DNA of 64,000 nt from Agathobaculum sp. NTUH-O15-33 (GCF_033193315.1 NZ_CP136187.1:2131001-2195000); one strand, 5' to 3'; positions 18,201-26,380 are shown, counted from the first letter of the stretch. Numbers and translations are program-made. The notes: a model not told the origin generated them from the sequence alone.

Positions 18201-18769
18201 AGACCGGCGTTGACGCGGCTTTGCGCTTCGATGCCGTGGTCCTGAATTTCCAGATAAAAATGCTCGCGGTCAAAGATCGTGAGAAACTTTTCACACAGCT
18301 CGTAAGCGCCGTCGATGTCGCCGTCCGACAGCGCGCGCGGGATCGCGCCCGCGAGGCAGGCCGAAAGGCAGATCAGCCCCTCGCTGTGCTCGCGCAGCAG
18401 CTCCATATCGATACGGGGCTTCATATAGAAGCCCTCGGAAAAACCAAGGCTTACCATATGGATCAGGTTGCGGTAGCCCGTCATATTTTCGCACAGCAGA
18501 ATCAGGTGGCTGTGCCACTCGCTGCCGACATAGCTCCGTTCCAGCCGAGAGCGCGGGGCGACATACACCTCGCACCCGATGACCGGATGGATGCCCTTGG
18601 CTTTACAAGCCTTATAAAAATCGATCACGCCGTACATCACGCCGTGGTCGGTCAAGGCGACCGAGGTCTGCCCCAAATCGGCCACGCGGTCGACGAGCTG
18701 CTCGATGCGGCACGCGCCGTCCAGCAGGCTATACTCACTATGGACATGCAGATGGGCAAAGGGTTCCAT
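15254..18769 (-). CDS. dnaE: DNA polymerase III subunit alpha, DnaE type
   Basis: A replicative polymerase catalytic subunit of 1171 residues. It has an N-terminal PHP domain (HLHVHSEYSLLDGA at residues 6-19), the palm domain with the catalytic carboxylates in MPDIDVDF (~395-401) and LLKMDFLGL (~546), tandem HhH motifs, and a C-terminal OB-fold region (~980-1060). It lacks the inserted exonuclease and zinc region of PolC. In Bacillota with PolC, DnaE usually extends primers; PolC is not in this window. The ATG follows the whiA TAA with no gap (TAAATG). It is transcribed with whiA upstream; pfkA lies 128 bp downstream. Confidence 0.97.
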   Translation of the reverse strand: MEPFAHLHVHSEYSLLDGACRIEQLVDRVADLGQTSVALTDHGVMYGVIDFYKACKAKGIHPVIGCEVYVAPRSRLERSYVGSEWHSHLILLCENMTGYRNLIHMVSLGFSEGFYMKPRIDMELLREHSEGLICLSACLAGAIPRALSDGDIDGAYELCEKFLTIFDREHFYLEIQDHGIEAQSRVNAGLFKLAEELELGLVATNDAHYLTRKDAKLQDVLMSIQMGKTVDDPTRMKFETEEFYIKDADEMAALFPEHPEALANTVKIAERCHVDFEFGKYHLPEFDVPEGYTALQYLQKLCDEGFAERYPEDDGTVRERLQYEIDMIAQMGFVDYFLIVSDFIGYAKRNGIPVGPGRGSAAGSIVSYCLAITDLDPIHYSLYFERFLNPERVSMPDIDVDFCYVRRPEVIEYVTNKYGKDRVAQIVTFGTMAARGAIRDVGRALNIPYNEVDAVAKQVPNELHITIEKALRVNKELKKMHDENPTVRELIDTAQALEGMPRHASTHAAGVVITKDPVDTYVPLARNDEQMVTQFSMTTLEELGLLKMDFLGLRNLTVIADAEKMIRRHTPEFSMEKASTEDEETYAMLAHGSTMGVFQLESAGITNVVTGLRPQSIEDITAVVALYRPGPMQSIPRYIECKHHPEKVVYKHPMLEPILKVTYGCMVYQEQVMEVFRQLAGYSLGKADMVRRAMSKKKMKELAKERVTFISGSEEEGIDGAVKRGVPESVAASIFDEIMDFANYAFNKAHAVCYAVVSYRTAYLKCHYPREYMAALLTSVLDWSEKISEYIASTREMGIAVLPPDVNESFDGFSVSGDNIRFGLAAVKGVGRGFMKQLVAEREQHGLFLSFQQFCERMFDRELNRRAVESLIKAGAFDSLGYRRSQLLQIANLVLDAVSQARKRNIEGQMDLFGMGNESVQDSEIALPDIQEASKRELLAMEKETTGLYLSGHPMDEYGDLARAANAASIRAIIDDLSGEVEAPVYKDGMTVRLACVITSVRLKSTRNGSMMAYVMAEDESAAIELVVFPRSLQQCGSYLTEDSAVLLTGKIDAREDEAPKVLLNEAQPLTVEAVDSTHSREKPQESVFTPRQAAQKAPQKLYIRVPDMACDACGRIKSILAGHAGETPVVFCPADTGKRMLAPRTLWCAAGIPLLTELRAVIGEENVAMK

Positions 18770-19678
18770 TTATGCTTCCTCCCTGAGCGTACACTCCAGC
18801 GCGCGTTCGGTGATTTTCTTCAGGCGGTGGCTAAGGCCGGGCTTGGAGATGGGCGGATCGAACCGCGCGGCAAGCTCGGACAGGCTGTCAGCCGGATACT
18901 GAAGCCGCAGCCGCACGGTCTCGCGCAGGTTTTCCGGAAAAAAGGTATCTCCGTGGCTGTTCAGCGCCGCTGTGATCGCCGCCACCTGCCGGGCGGACGC
19001 GCCGGTCGTCTTCATCAGGTTGGCGGTCTCGCAGTTTACCTGACGGTTGATCGTGTTGCGCAGGTTTTTTTCCACCTTTGCTTCCATCAGCTCCATGGCG
19101 GATTGCGGCGCGCCGATCGTCGTCAAAAAATCCTCCACGCTCGCGCCGTCCTTGAAATACAGCACATGCACGCTCCTTCGCTCGGTCTGCTTGGGAAACA
19201 GGTGCAGATCGAGCAGCAGGCTCATCTGCTCGCCCGCAAGGCTTGCATGCGAGGTGGTCAGCTCCAAATGGCTTTTTTTATCCGGCCCGGCCACCGTACC
19301 CGCCATCAAAAACGCGCCGCGCAGAAACGCGGCCAGACAGCAATCGCTTTCCAACACATTGCGGTTTAAGTGATAGGCCACATGGTTTTTGATATCATAC
19401 CCAAGCGTTTCAAAGATACGCCCGATTATCTCCGGATCGGTCAGAATGAACTGTTGTTTCTTGCCTGCTTGCACCGGCTCCGCCTCGATGGAAAAGGCGC
19501 GATCGAGCAGCGCGCGGATGCGGCGCGCGACTTCCCGGTTCTCGGTCGACAGACGAATCAGCTTATGTGAAAAAACGGAGGCGTTGAGCAGCATGCCGTA
19601 TGCCTCCGCGCGGATACAGCAGGCGCGCTGCATCGGCGCGCGGCACGCCTCTGTTTTGACGAAAGCGGAAAAGGACAT
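18770..19678 (-). CDS. whiA: DNA-binding protein WhiA
   Basis: A 302-residue regulator with an N-terminal LAGLIDADG-homing-endonuclease-derived fold without nuclease function (AFLRGAFLMAGTV, HLELTTSH) and a C-terminal helix-turn-helix (LSELAARFDPPISKPGLSHR). In other Bacillota, WhiA affects cell division and chromosome segregation. It stands between rapZ and dnaE; its stop abuts the dnaE start. The gene yvcK, normally between rapZ and whiA in this order, is absent here. Confidence 0.95.
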   Translation of the reverse strand: MSFSAFVKTEACRAPMQRACCIRAEAYGMLLNASVFSHKLIRLSTENREVARRIRALLDRAFSIEAEPVQAGKKQQFILTDPEIIGRIFETLGYDIKNHVAYHLNRNVLESDCCLAAFLRGAFLMAGTVAGPDKKSHLELTTSHASLAGEQMSLLLDLHLFPKQTERRSVHVLYFKDGASVEDFLTTIGAPQSAMELMEAKVEKNLRNTINRQVNCETANLMKTTGASARQVAAITAALNSHGDTFFPENLRETVRLRLQYPADSLSELAARFDPPISKPGLSHRLKKITERALECTLREEA

Positions 19679-19711
19679 TGGGTGTTTCTCCTTCTATATG
19701 CGAAAAAGCGA

Positions 19712-20569
19712 TTAGCGCTGATAGTCCCGGTGCATGGTGACGACCCCGTAATCCCTGCCCCGGATATGGTTGCTGAGCGCTTCGGCGATCGCGACCGAGC
19801 GGTGCTTGCCGCCCGTGCAGCCGATGCCGATCACCACGCTGGTTTTGCCTTCCGACACATAACGCGGCAGCAAAAAGTCGATCAGGCTGGTCAGGTGGCT
19901 CATCAGAGCGTCCGCCGTGCCGCCTTGAAACACATAATCGCGTACATCGGGATCGGTGCCGTTTTTTTCGCGCAAGCTCATTTCATAATAGGGGTTGGGC
20001 AGAAAGCGTACATCAAACACCAGATCGGATTCAGCCGGAATGCCGTATTTAAAGCCGAAGGACTGCACGATGACCTCAAGCGCGCCCATATTGTCCGCCC
20101 CGGAAAAGAGCGAGAGCAGGCGTTCGCGCAGGCCCGCAGCCGACAAATTCGTGGTATCCACGACAAAATCCGCACGATTGCGCAGCACGGAAAGCATTTC
20201 GCGCTCTTTTTCTATCGCCGCGGTCATGCTGATGCCCTTATCCATCAGCGGATGCTTGCGCCGGGTCTCCTTGAAGCGGCGGATCAGCATCTGCGTGTCG
20301 GTATCCAGAAACAGGATGCGATATTCGCAGCCCATGTCGCGGATAGAATCGAGCGAATCAAAAAGCTGCTGAAAATCGCCGCCCGTGCGCACATCGGTCA
20401 CGAGCGCGACCCGCTCATACCGCTCGGTCGCGGCAAGGCATATCTCCGCAAAACGCGGAATGAGCGCGATCGGCAGGTTATCCACGCAGTAATAACCCAG
20501 ATCCTCCAGCGAGGCCGCCGCGCGGCTCTTACCCGCGCCCGACATACCCGAAACGATTAAAAAATACAT
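19712..20569 (-). CDS. rapZ: RapZ/YvcJ nucleotide-binding protein
   Basis: A 285-residue P-loop protein. Walker A GMSGAGKS is at residues 8-15, a Walker B-like ILFLDTDTQ lies mid-domain, and the C-terminal domain has GIGCTGGKHRSV, which in E. coli RapZ is part of the small-RNA and metabolite-binding half. The frame is open further upstream, but the family N-terminus (MYFLIVSGMSGAGKS) begins at the ATG at 20569, preceded by a GGAAAGGG ribosome-binding site. It links amino-sugar metabolism to the cell envelope in E. coli; in Gram-positives the role is less clear. It lies 35 bp after murB and 33 bp before whiA. Confidence 0.94.
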   Translation of the reverse strand: MYFLIVSGMSGAGKSRAAASLEDLGYYCVDNLPIALIPRFAEICLAATERYERVALVTDVRTGGDFQQLFDSLDSIRDMGCEYRILFLDTDTQMLIRRFKETRRKHPLMDKGISMTAAIEKEREMLSVLRNRADFVVDTTNLSAAGLRERLLSLFSGADNMGALEVIVQSFGFKYGIPAESDLVFDVRFLPNPYYEMSLREKNGTDPDVRDYVFQGGTADALMSHLTSLIDFLLPRYVSEGKTSVVIGIGCTGGKHRSVAIAEALSNHIRGRDYGVVTMHRDYQR

Positions 20570-20604
20570 TTGTTTTGCCCTTTCCTTTTCCCTGCGGTTT
20601 TTCG

Positions 20605-21520
20605 CTATCCGATAATGCGAACCTCGCATTCCAGCTGCACGCCGAACGCCTCCCGCACACGGTTTTGTACGGTTTCGATCAGCTTTAGCATATCCGCGCA
20701 GGTCGCGCCGCCGCGGTTGATCAAAAAGCCCGCGTGTTTTTCCGACACCTGCGCCGCGCCGACCGACAGGCCTTTCAGGCCGCATTGCTCAATCAGCTGT
20801 CCGGCAAAATGCCCCTCGGGCCGCTTGAACGTGCTGCCTGCGGAGGGGTAATTGAGCGGCTGCTTCTCCCGCCGCCGCTGCGCCAGATCGTTCATTTTCA
20901 GCAGAATCGCCGCGGGGTCGCCCTCGGCCAGCTCCAGCTCGGCGCGGACGATCGTCCACTCCGGATGGTCGCGGAAAATACTTTTGCGATAGCCAAAGGC
21001 ATTTTCCGGCCCTTCCGCCATACAGAGGTTGCCCTCGCCGTCCAGATATTCGGTGCGGCGCACGATGAGCGCCATCTGCCCGTCATACGCGCCGGCATTC
21101 ATAAATACCGCGCCCCCCAAGCTGCCTAGGTATGCCCCCGGCGAACTCCGCGCCGGTCAGGCCCTCGCGCTGGGCGCGCCGCGCGATCGCGGAAAGCAGC
21201 GCGCCCGCGCCCGCCGTGATCCGCCCCCGCGTACCGACCGCGATATGATCCATCTCCGAGGTGCAAACGACCGCGCCGCGCACGCCCGCGTCCGACACCA
21301 GCATATTGGAACCGTTGCCGACCATCAAATAAGGCGTTTCGGTTTGCCGCAGGCAACGCAGCGCGTTTTGCAGCGCGCCCACGGTTTTGGGCTGTATAAA
21401 CACATCCGCCGGGCCGCCGATCGCAAAGGTCGTGTGGCGGCTCATCGGCTCGTTTTCATATATTTCAATATCGCTTTCCGCCTCTTGCAGCAAAGCGATC
21501 AGTTCTTGCGTTGTTACCAT
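20605..21520 (-). CDS. murB: UDP-N-acetylenolpyruvoylglucosamine reductase, broken by a one-base insertion
   Basis: Reduces UDP-GlcNAc-enolpyruvate to UDP-MurNAc, an essential peptidoglycan precursor step. The N-terminal frame carries the FAD-binding motif VGNGSNMLVSD and runs to GAEFAGGIP. The C-terminal frame resumes at GSLGGAVFMNAGAYDG and holds YPSAGSTFKRP (catalytic Ser) and the end CEVRIIG (catalytic Glu). The conserved GIPGS junction is interrupted at 21127-21128, where the minus strand reads CCTAGG; removing one base restores a 304-residue protein of normal length. GGAGG (21526-21530) selects the ATG at 21520. MurB is essential, so I favour sequencing error unless a second murB exists. 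Confidence 0.9.
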
Positions 21521-21558
21521 ACTCTCCTCCAACACCTTCAGGAAAACTCATATAGAAT

Positions 21559-21587
21559 AGTATACCAAATTTACGCCCTTTGTGCAA
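21559..21587 (-). promoter_or_regulatory. Sigma-A promoter for the murB-rapZ-whiA-dnaE run
   Basis: On the minus strand, TTGCAC (21582-21587), a 17-base spacer and TATACT (21559-21564) form a near-consensus sigma-A promoter about 40 bases before the murB start. It follows the terminator that closes the der-plsY-gpsA transcript. Confidence 0.8.
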
Positions 21588-21632
21588 AAAATATTTCTGA
21601 CCCGGCGCACGGTTCCGGTCGAAAAATGCATA

Positions 21633-21666
21633 GAAAAGCGCCCGGATACCGATCCGGGCGCTTTTC
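21633..21666 (-). terminator. Intrinsic terminator downstream of gpsA
   Basis: A perfect 15-bp stem (21633-21647 with 21652-21666, GAAAAGCGCCCGGAT arm) with a 4-base loop lies 28 bp beyond the gpsA stop on the minus strand and ends in a short T run within the arm. It separates the gpsA transcript from the murB promoter. Confidence 0.78.
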
Positions 21667-21693
21667 AGAGTACCATCAAACAAAGTTCGTCTT

Positions 21694-22707
21694 TTATTTC
21701 AGCCACAGCTCTTCGTGCTCGCCGCGCCGCGGGCGCGCGAGAAGCTGACGGATGGCGTCCTTAGCGGCAACATCGCGGTACAAAACGCCGTACATCGACT
21801 CAACGATCGGCATGGAAACGCCCTGCTTCTGCGCCAGCATATAACCGGCTTCGGTCGCGTAATAGCCCTCTACCGTCGCACCGACCTCTTCCATGGCCTG
21901 CTTCGCGGTCTTGCCCTGACCGATCAGGATGCCCGCGCGGCGGTTGCGCGAATGCATCGAGCAGCAGGTAACGATCAAATCGCCCACGCCAGAAAGACCC
22001 GCAAAGGTCTCCTGCCGCGCGCCGAGACGCACGCCCAGACGCGCGATCTCGGTCAGGCCGCGGGTCATAAACGCAGCCTTGGAGTTGTCGCCAAGGCCCA
22101 AGCCGTCCGAAATGCCGGCGCCCAGCGCGATGATGTTTTTGAACGCGCCGCCCAGCTCCGCGCCGACCAGATCAGCGGAGGTGTACACGCGGAAAAAGCT
22201 GTCGTTCATAAAGGCGGCCTGCGTCAGCTCCGCCGCGGCGCGGCTGTGCGAGGCGGCTACGATAGCGGTCGGCACGTTGCGCGCGACCTCCTCCGCATGG
22301 GTCGGCCCGGTCAGCGCGACGACGGGGTTCTTGCCTCCCATGGCGCGGTCGATGGTCTCGGAAAAGCGGCAGTAGCCGTTTTTCGCGTCCAATCCCTTGC
22401 CCACGTTGACGATGACCGTGCCCGCCGGTACGATGTCCGCGAGCTGCTCCGCCGTTCCCGCGACCGCAAAGCTCGGCACCGCGAGCACGATCAGATCGGC
22501 GCGGGCGGCGCCCGAAAGGTCGGTCGTCAATTCGATATTTTCCGGCAAACGAACGCCGGGCAGCAGCTTTTCATTGGCGCGCTTTTCGCGCAGCAGGTCG
22601 CACTCCTCCTGCAAATAGGTCCACGAGGTGACCTCGTGCCCATTGCCGCTGAGCAGCATGGCCAAAGCCATGCCCCAGCCGCCCGTTCCAAGTACAAATA
22701 CCTTCAT
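21694..22707 (-). CDS. gpsA: NAD(P)-dependent glycerol-3-phosphate dehydrogenase
   Basis: Makes sn-glycerol 3-phosphate from dihydroxyacetone phosphate for phospholipid synthesis. The 337 residues have the N-terminal dinucleotide-binding loop VLGTGGWGMALA, the substrate region ALTGPTHAEEV, the catalytic-Lys area GGAFKNIIALGAGISDGL and the C-terminal EGYYATEAGYML. Its ATG overlaps the plsY stop by four bases (22704-22707), so the product of GpsA and the acyltransferase that consumes it are made together. The call is firm. Confidence 0.96.
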   Translation of the reverse strand: MKVFVLGTGGWGMALAMLLSGNGHEVTSWTYLQEECDLLREKRANEKLLPGVRLPENIELTTDLSGAARADLIVLAVPSFAVAGTAEQLADIVPAGTVIVNVGKGLDAKNGYCRFSETIDRAMGGKNPVVALTGPTHAEEVARNVPTAIVAASHSRAAAELTQAAFMNDSFFRVYTSADLVGAELGGAFKNIIALGAGISDGLGLGDNSKAAFMTRGLTEIARLGVRLGARQETFAGLSGVGDLIVTCCSMHSRNRRAGILIGQGKTAKQAMEEVGATVEGYYATEAGYMLAQKQGVSMPIVESMYGVLYRDVAAKDAIRQLLARPRRGEHEELWLK

Positions 22708-23342
22708 TGCTTGCTCTCCTCCTCCGGCGCGTTTTCTATCGCCTTTTTGCTGTGAAAGGAAAACCTATTTTCATTTCCATGCAGCATCCGTCCGACATTG
22801 GCGCGGTGCATGAAGATGACCGCGACGGCCATGCCAAACGCGATGCCCACCAGTACGGGATCACGGTAAAAAATGAACATGGTGATCGGAAAGCTGGCCG
22901 CGCCCAAGATCGAGCCGAGCGAGATCCACCGCGTAAAAAGCACGGCGATCAAGAAGCAGGCCAGCGCGATCAAGAAGATGCGCCAATCGAACAGCGCCAG
23001 CATCGTCGCGCCGACCAGCACGCCCTTGCCGCCCCGAAAACCGAAATAAACCGGGAACATATGGCCCAATATGACGAAAACACCCGCGAGCAGCTTGCCG
23101 AGATTGCCCGCCGCCAACGCGCCGATCGCCACGGCGGCCGCGCCCTTGGCGATATCGCCCAGCAGTACAAGCAGCGTTTTCCCCGCCCCCATGGTGCGGT
23201 ACGCGTTGGTAAGGCCCGCATTGCCCGAACCATAATCGCGGATATCCTTGTGCAGCGTCATTTTGCATACGATGATCGCAAAGCTCAAAGAACCCAGCAA
23301 ATAGGCGCTCACCGCGATGATCCCAAATTGCAGCATGGTCAT
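22704..23342 (-). CDS. plsY: Acyl-phosphate:glycerol-3-phosphate acyltransferase PlsY
   Basis: A membrane enzyme that moves an acyl group from acyl-phosphate to glycerol 3-phosphate, the first acylation in phospholipid synthesis. The 212 residues contain about five hydrophobic helices and the three family motifs: GSLSFAIIV, GSGNAGLTNAYR and FRGGKGV. The C-terminal tail is hydrophilic and acidic. It starts 24 bases after der and overlaps gpsA. Confidence 0.95.
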   Translation of the reverse strand: MTMLQFGIIAVSAYLLGSLSFAIIVCKMTLHKDIRDYGSGNAGLTNAYRTMGAGKTLLVLLGDIAKGAAAVAIGALAAGNLGKLLAGVFVILGHMFPVYFGFRGGKGVLVGATMLALFDWRIFLIALACFLIAVLFTRWISLGSILGAASFPITMFIFYRDPVLVGIAFGMAVAVIFMHRANVGRMLHGNENRFSFHSKKAIENAPEEESKQ

Positions 23343-23366
23343 ACTGTCGTCACTCCGTTTTCTGTC

Positions 23367-24692
23367 TTATTCCTTATCGCCGCGCTGCCGCACGACCATG
23401 CGCACCGGCGTACCGGTTAGTCCAAACACCTCGCGGATCTGGTTTTCCAGATAGCGCTGGTAGGAAAAATGGAACAGCCGCGCATCGTTGCAGAAGCAGA
23501 CGAAGGTAGGCGGGCATACGCCTGCCTGCGTCATATAATAAATCTTCAGGCGGCGGCCCTTGTCGGTCGGCGGCTGAACGCGGGCGGTGGCTTCAGCCAA
23601 GATCGCGTTGAGCTGGCCGGTCGGTATGCGCATATGGTTCTGCTCATACGTTTCGCAGATCAGCGAAAAAAGCTTTTCCACGCGCTGGCCGGACAGCGCG
23701 GAGATAAACAGCACCGGCGCGTAGGGCATATAGGCCAGCCCTTCGCGCACCTGCAAGGTATATTCCTTCATGGTGCTCCCGTCCTTTTCGACGAGATCCC
23801 ACTTGTTCACCACGATGATGCACGCCTTACCCGCGTTATGCGCCTCGCCGGCCACCTTGGTGTCCTGCTCGGTCACGCCTTCGGTCGCGTCGATCATGAT
23901 GACGCACACGTCGCTTCGCTCAATCGCGAGAAGCGAGCGCATAACGGAGTACTTTTCTATTTTTTCCTCCACCTTGCTTTTGCGGCGAATGCCGGCGGTA
24001 TCGACAAAGGTGAATTTGCCATATGCATTATCGAGCTGCGCGTCCACGCTGTCGCGCGTGGTACCGGCAATATCCGAAACGATCACGCGCTCTTCGCCGA
24101 GCACACGGTTCAAAAGGCTGGACTTGCCGACGTTCGGCTTGCCGATCAGCGCCACGCGGATGCGGCCTTGGTCCTCTTCCGCTTCGTCCGCGGGCGGAAA
24201 ATACTCGTAAGCCGCGTCCAGCAGCTCGCCCATGCCGTAGCCGTGCAGCGCGGAAATGCCGTACGGCTCGCCAAGGCCGAGATTGTAAAATTCGTAAAAC
24301 TCAGGCTCGGGCTGACCGGGCTTGTCACACTTGTTGACAGCCAGCACGATCGGCTTGCCCGACCGCTGCAGCAAGGCGGCCACGTCCTGATCGGCCGCCG
24401 TGATGCCGGTGCGCAGGTCGGTGATCAGGATGATCACATCCGCGTTCGAGATGGCGGTTTCGGCCTGATAGCGCATAAACTGCAATATTTCATTATCGTT
24501 CGACGGTTCGATACCGCCTGTGTCGACCACGGTAAAATCGCGGCCGCGCCAATCGCTATCCGCATACAGCCGGTCGCGTGTCACGCCGGGCGTATCCTCC
24601 ACGATGGAAAGCCGCTTGCCCGCCAAACGGTTGAACAGTTGACTTTTGCCCACGTTCGGCCGTCCGACGATCGCGACGATCGGTTTTGACAT
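23367..24692 (-). CDS. der: Ribosome biogenesis GTPase Der (EngA)
   Basis: An essential tandem GTPase of 441 residues that assists 50S subunit assembly. The first G domain has GRPNVGKSQ, DTPGVTRD, DTGGIE and NKCD; the second has GKPNVGKSS, DIAGTTRDS, DTAGIRRKSK and NKWD; a KH-like domain forms the C-terminus (KIYYMTQAG). AAAGGGGGT precedes the ATG. It heads a three-gene minus-strand run with plsY and gpsA, an arrangement common in Clostridia. Confidence 0.97.
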   Translation of the reverse strand: MSKPIVAIVGRPNVGKSQLFNRLAGKRLSIVEDTPGVTRDRLYADSDWRGRDFTVVDTGGIEPSNDNEILQFMRYQAETAISNADVIILITDLRTGITAADQDVAALLQRSGKPIVLAVNKCDKPGQPEPEFYEFYNLGLGEPYGISALHGYGMGELLDAAYEYFPPADEAEEDQGRIRVALIGKPNVGKSSLLNRVLGEERVIVSDIAGTTRDSVDAQLDNAYGKFTFVDTAGIRRKSKVEEKIEKYSVMRSLLAIERSDVCVIMIDATEGVTEQDTKVAGEAHNAGKACIIVVNKWDLVEKDGSTMKEYTLQVREGLAYMPYAPVLFISALSGQRVEKLFSLICETYEQNHMRIPTGQLNAILAEATARVQPPTDKGRRLKIYYMTQAGVCPPTFVCFCNDARLFHFSYQRYLENQIREVFGLTGTPVRMVVRQRGDKE

Positions 24693-24710
24693 TGTAAAAC
24701 CCCCTTTAAC

Positions 24711-24819
24711 TAATTAGCAATGAGAAATTAGTAATTAGTAATTTTGGCGCCGGCTATGCCGGCCATATGATCTGTCGCGCCTTGCGCGATCCATTCATTC
24801 CTAACTTCTAACTACTGAT
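24711..24819. repeat. AT-rich simple-repeat spacer resembling dispersed clostridial intergenic repeats
   Basis: Between the DUF512 gene and der lies a run of ATTAGTAATTAGTAATT-type units (24711-24743), then GC-rich palindromes (GCCGGCTATGCCGGC, GCGCCTTGCGC), then CCTAACTTCTAACTACTGATT. A comparable degenerate TTAGGAGTGAGGAGG pattern occurs at 63932-63957. No promoter or gene is evident. A dispersed intergenic repeat is my best guess. Confidence 0.4.
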
Positions 24820-26124
24820 TTATTGAAAGATTTTTTCCAAAAGGTCCGCGCCGTCGATCTCAACGGGTACGAGCGGCACGCCGATGGCTTCCGACACCTG
24901 CCGGGGCGTTAGATCGTCCAGAAACACGTCGCCGCCGTCGCGCAGCATATTGGCTGAAATCAGCACACGCTCGCCAAGATCGTTTCGGTTTTTCAGTTGT
25001 GCGATCAAATCCTGCCCCGTTATCAGACCCGCGACCGATACGCTGTGCCCAAAAAAATCGTTCTGAATCGCGCAAACATTTCCTCTTAAATTATCGCATG
25101 CGGCGGCGGCTTCGTCAAGCAGCTTTGCAAGCGAGGGCGCGGCCGCCGTACCGGTCGCTATGGTGAAGGGGCGGGCGGAACGGCCCTTGTAGTCCGGCAA
25201 CGCCAGACGGAATTCCTCGGCAAACAGCGGCAGCATGCCGATGCCGTTTTCAAACTGGGTAAAATCTTCGTAATAGTCCGCGTCCGGCAGCTTGCGCCGC
25301 GCTTTCAGGTACAGCTCATCCCCGCACCAGACAAGGCGCGTGCCGATCTCCCGCAGGCAATCCGCCGCAAAGGGTTCTACGATATCGAGAACTTCCCCCG
25401 CGCTTTCCGCCGTGGTCTCCCGCAGCGGATACAGGCCCTCGCGGTGGCGCGTCTGTCCAAACGGAACGACCGAGACACTGCTCACCGCCGGATATAAAGT
25501 CCGCAGATCGCGAAGCGAACGCCGCAGTTCTTCCCCGTCGTTAAGACCCGCACACACCACAAGCTGGCAATTCATCGTAATGCCGCCCGCCGCAAAGCGC
25601 TCCATGATCTTCAGCGCCTCGCCCGCGCGCGGATTGCGCAGCATTTCGACCCGGAGCGCGGGGTTTGTCGTCTGCACCGAGATATTGACCGGTGAGATGC
25701 GCATGCGCAAAATGCGGTCGACATCGTCCTCGGACAGATTGGTAAGTGAAATATAATTGCCCATCAGAAAGGACATGCGCGCATCGTCATCTTTGACATA
25801 AAGCGTTTCCCGCATACCTCTCGGCAGCTGATCGATAAAGCAAAAAACACAGCTGTTGGAGCAGCGCTTCATGCCATCCATCAAATAATGCTCGAAATTC
25901 AGACCGAGCGGCTCCCCTTCGCGCTTTTGCACCGACACGTCGCGGATGGTTTGTCCATCCGCCGCCAGCACGCGCAGGGTAAGCGCTGCGTCGTAGCTGT
26001 AAAATTTATAATCCAGCACATCGCGGATCGGCGTGCCGCCGATATCGAGCAGGGTCTCCCCCACGCGAAGCCCGGCCCGTTCCGCCGGACTGCCCGCGTC
26101 TATTTGCGTGATCCGTGACGCCAT
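24820..26124 (-). CDS. DUF512 protein: PDZ plus radical-SAM-type domain
   Basis: A 434-residue protein with an N-terminal PDZ-like domain (SPAERAGLRVGETLLDIGG, ~8-60), a radical-SAM-type domain with CSNSCVFCF (a CX3CX2C cluster motif, ~90) and a C-terminal DUF512 region. This combination is a known but poorly characterised family in Clostridia and cyanobacteria. The start is set at 26124 because GGAGGTG (26131-26137) lies 6 bases before it; an upstream in-frame ATG at 26139 has no such site. A terminator hairpin sits immediately before the ribosome-binding site. I assign no reaction. Confidence 0.85.
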   Translation of the reverse strand: MASRITQIDAGSPAERAGLRVGETLLDIGGTPIRDVLDYKFYSYDAALTLRVLAADGQTIRDVSVQKREGEPLGLNFEHYLMDGMKRCSNSCVFCFIDQLPRGMRETLYVKDDDARMSFLMGNYISLTNLSEDDVDRILRMRISPVNISVQTTNPALRVEMLRNPRAGEALKIMERFAAGGITMNCQLVVCAGLNDGEELRRSLRDLRTLYPAVSSVSVVPFGQTRHREGLYPLRETTAESAGEVLDIVEPFAADCLREIGTRLVWCGDELYLKARRKLPDADYYEDFTQFENGIGMLPLFAEEFRLALPDYKGRSARPFTIATGTAAAPSLAKLLDEAAAACDNLRGNVCAIQNDFFGHSVSVAGLITGQDLIAQLKNRNDLGERVLISANMLRDGGDVFLDDLTPRQVSEAIGVPLVPVEIDGADLLEKIFQ

Positions 26125-26143
26125 ACGGCACACCTCCATCCAT

Positions 26144-26175
26144 AAAAAAACGGAGAAAGCACATCCGCCTTCTCC
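26144..26175 (-). terminator. Terminator (or attenuator) between rpmF and the DUF512 gene
   Basis: On the minus strand the arms 26167-26175 and 26152-26160 (GGAGAAGGC with GCTTTCTCC, one mismatch, 6-base loop) are followed by a run of seven T (26144-26150). It lies between the rpmF stop and the DUF512 ribosome-binding site at 26131-26137, leaving no room for a promoter after it. Confidence 0.8.
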
Positions 26176-26194
26176 ATTTTCATTCTGTCTAGCC

Positions 26195-26380
26195 TTACGC
26201 TTCCTTGACGGCGACGACCTCGCGGCCGTTGTAATAGCCGCAAGCCTTGCACATTCTGTGGCTCAGCTTCATCTCGCCGCACTTGGGGCACTTGCTCATG
26301 CCGGGCAGAGAGAGCTTCCAGTGAGAATTACGGCGCTTGTCGCGACGGGCTTTCGAGATCTTTCTCTTCGGTACTGCCAT
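26195..26380 (-). CDS. rpmF: 50S ribosomal protein L32
   Basis: A 61-residue basic protein of the large subunit, with the L32 start [17 protein letters not shown] and a zinc-binding CPKCG...CKACGYY motif of the cysteine-containing form. It follows the YceD-family gene by 54 bp, the usual yceD-rpmF order. Confidence 0.98.
   Translation of the reverse strand: MAVPKRKISKARRDKRRNSHWKLSLPGMSKCPKCGEMKLSHRMCKACGYYNGREVVAVKEA

Noticed and set aside
17873..19369. 498-codon plus-strand frame opposite dnaE and whiA
   Set aside because: Antisense to two clearly real genes with intact motifs; composition is typical of a shadow frame.
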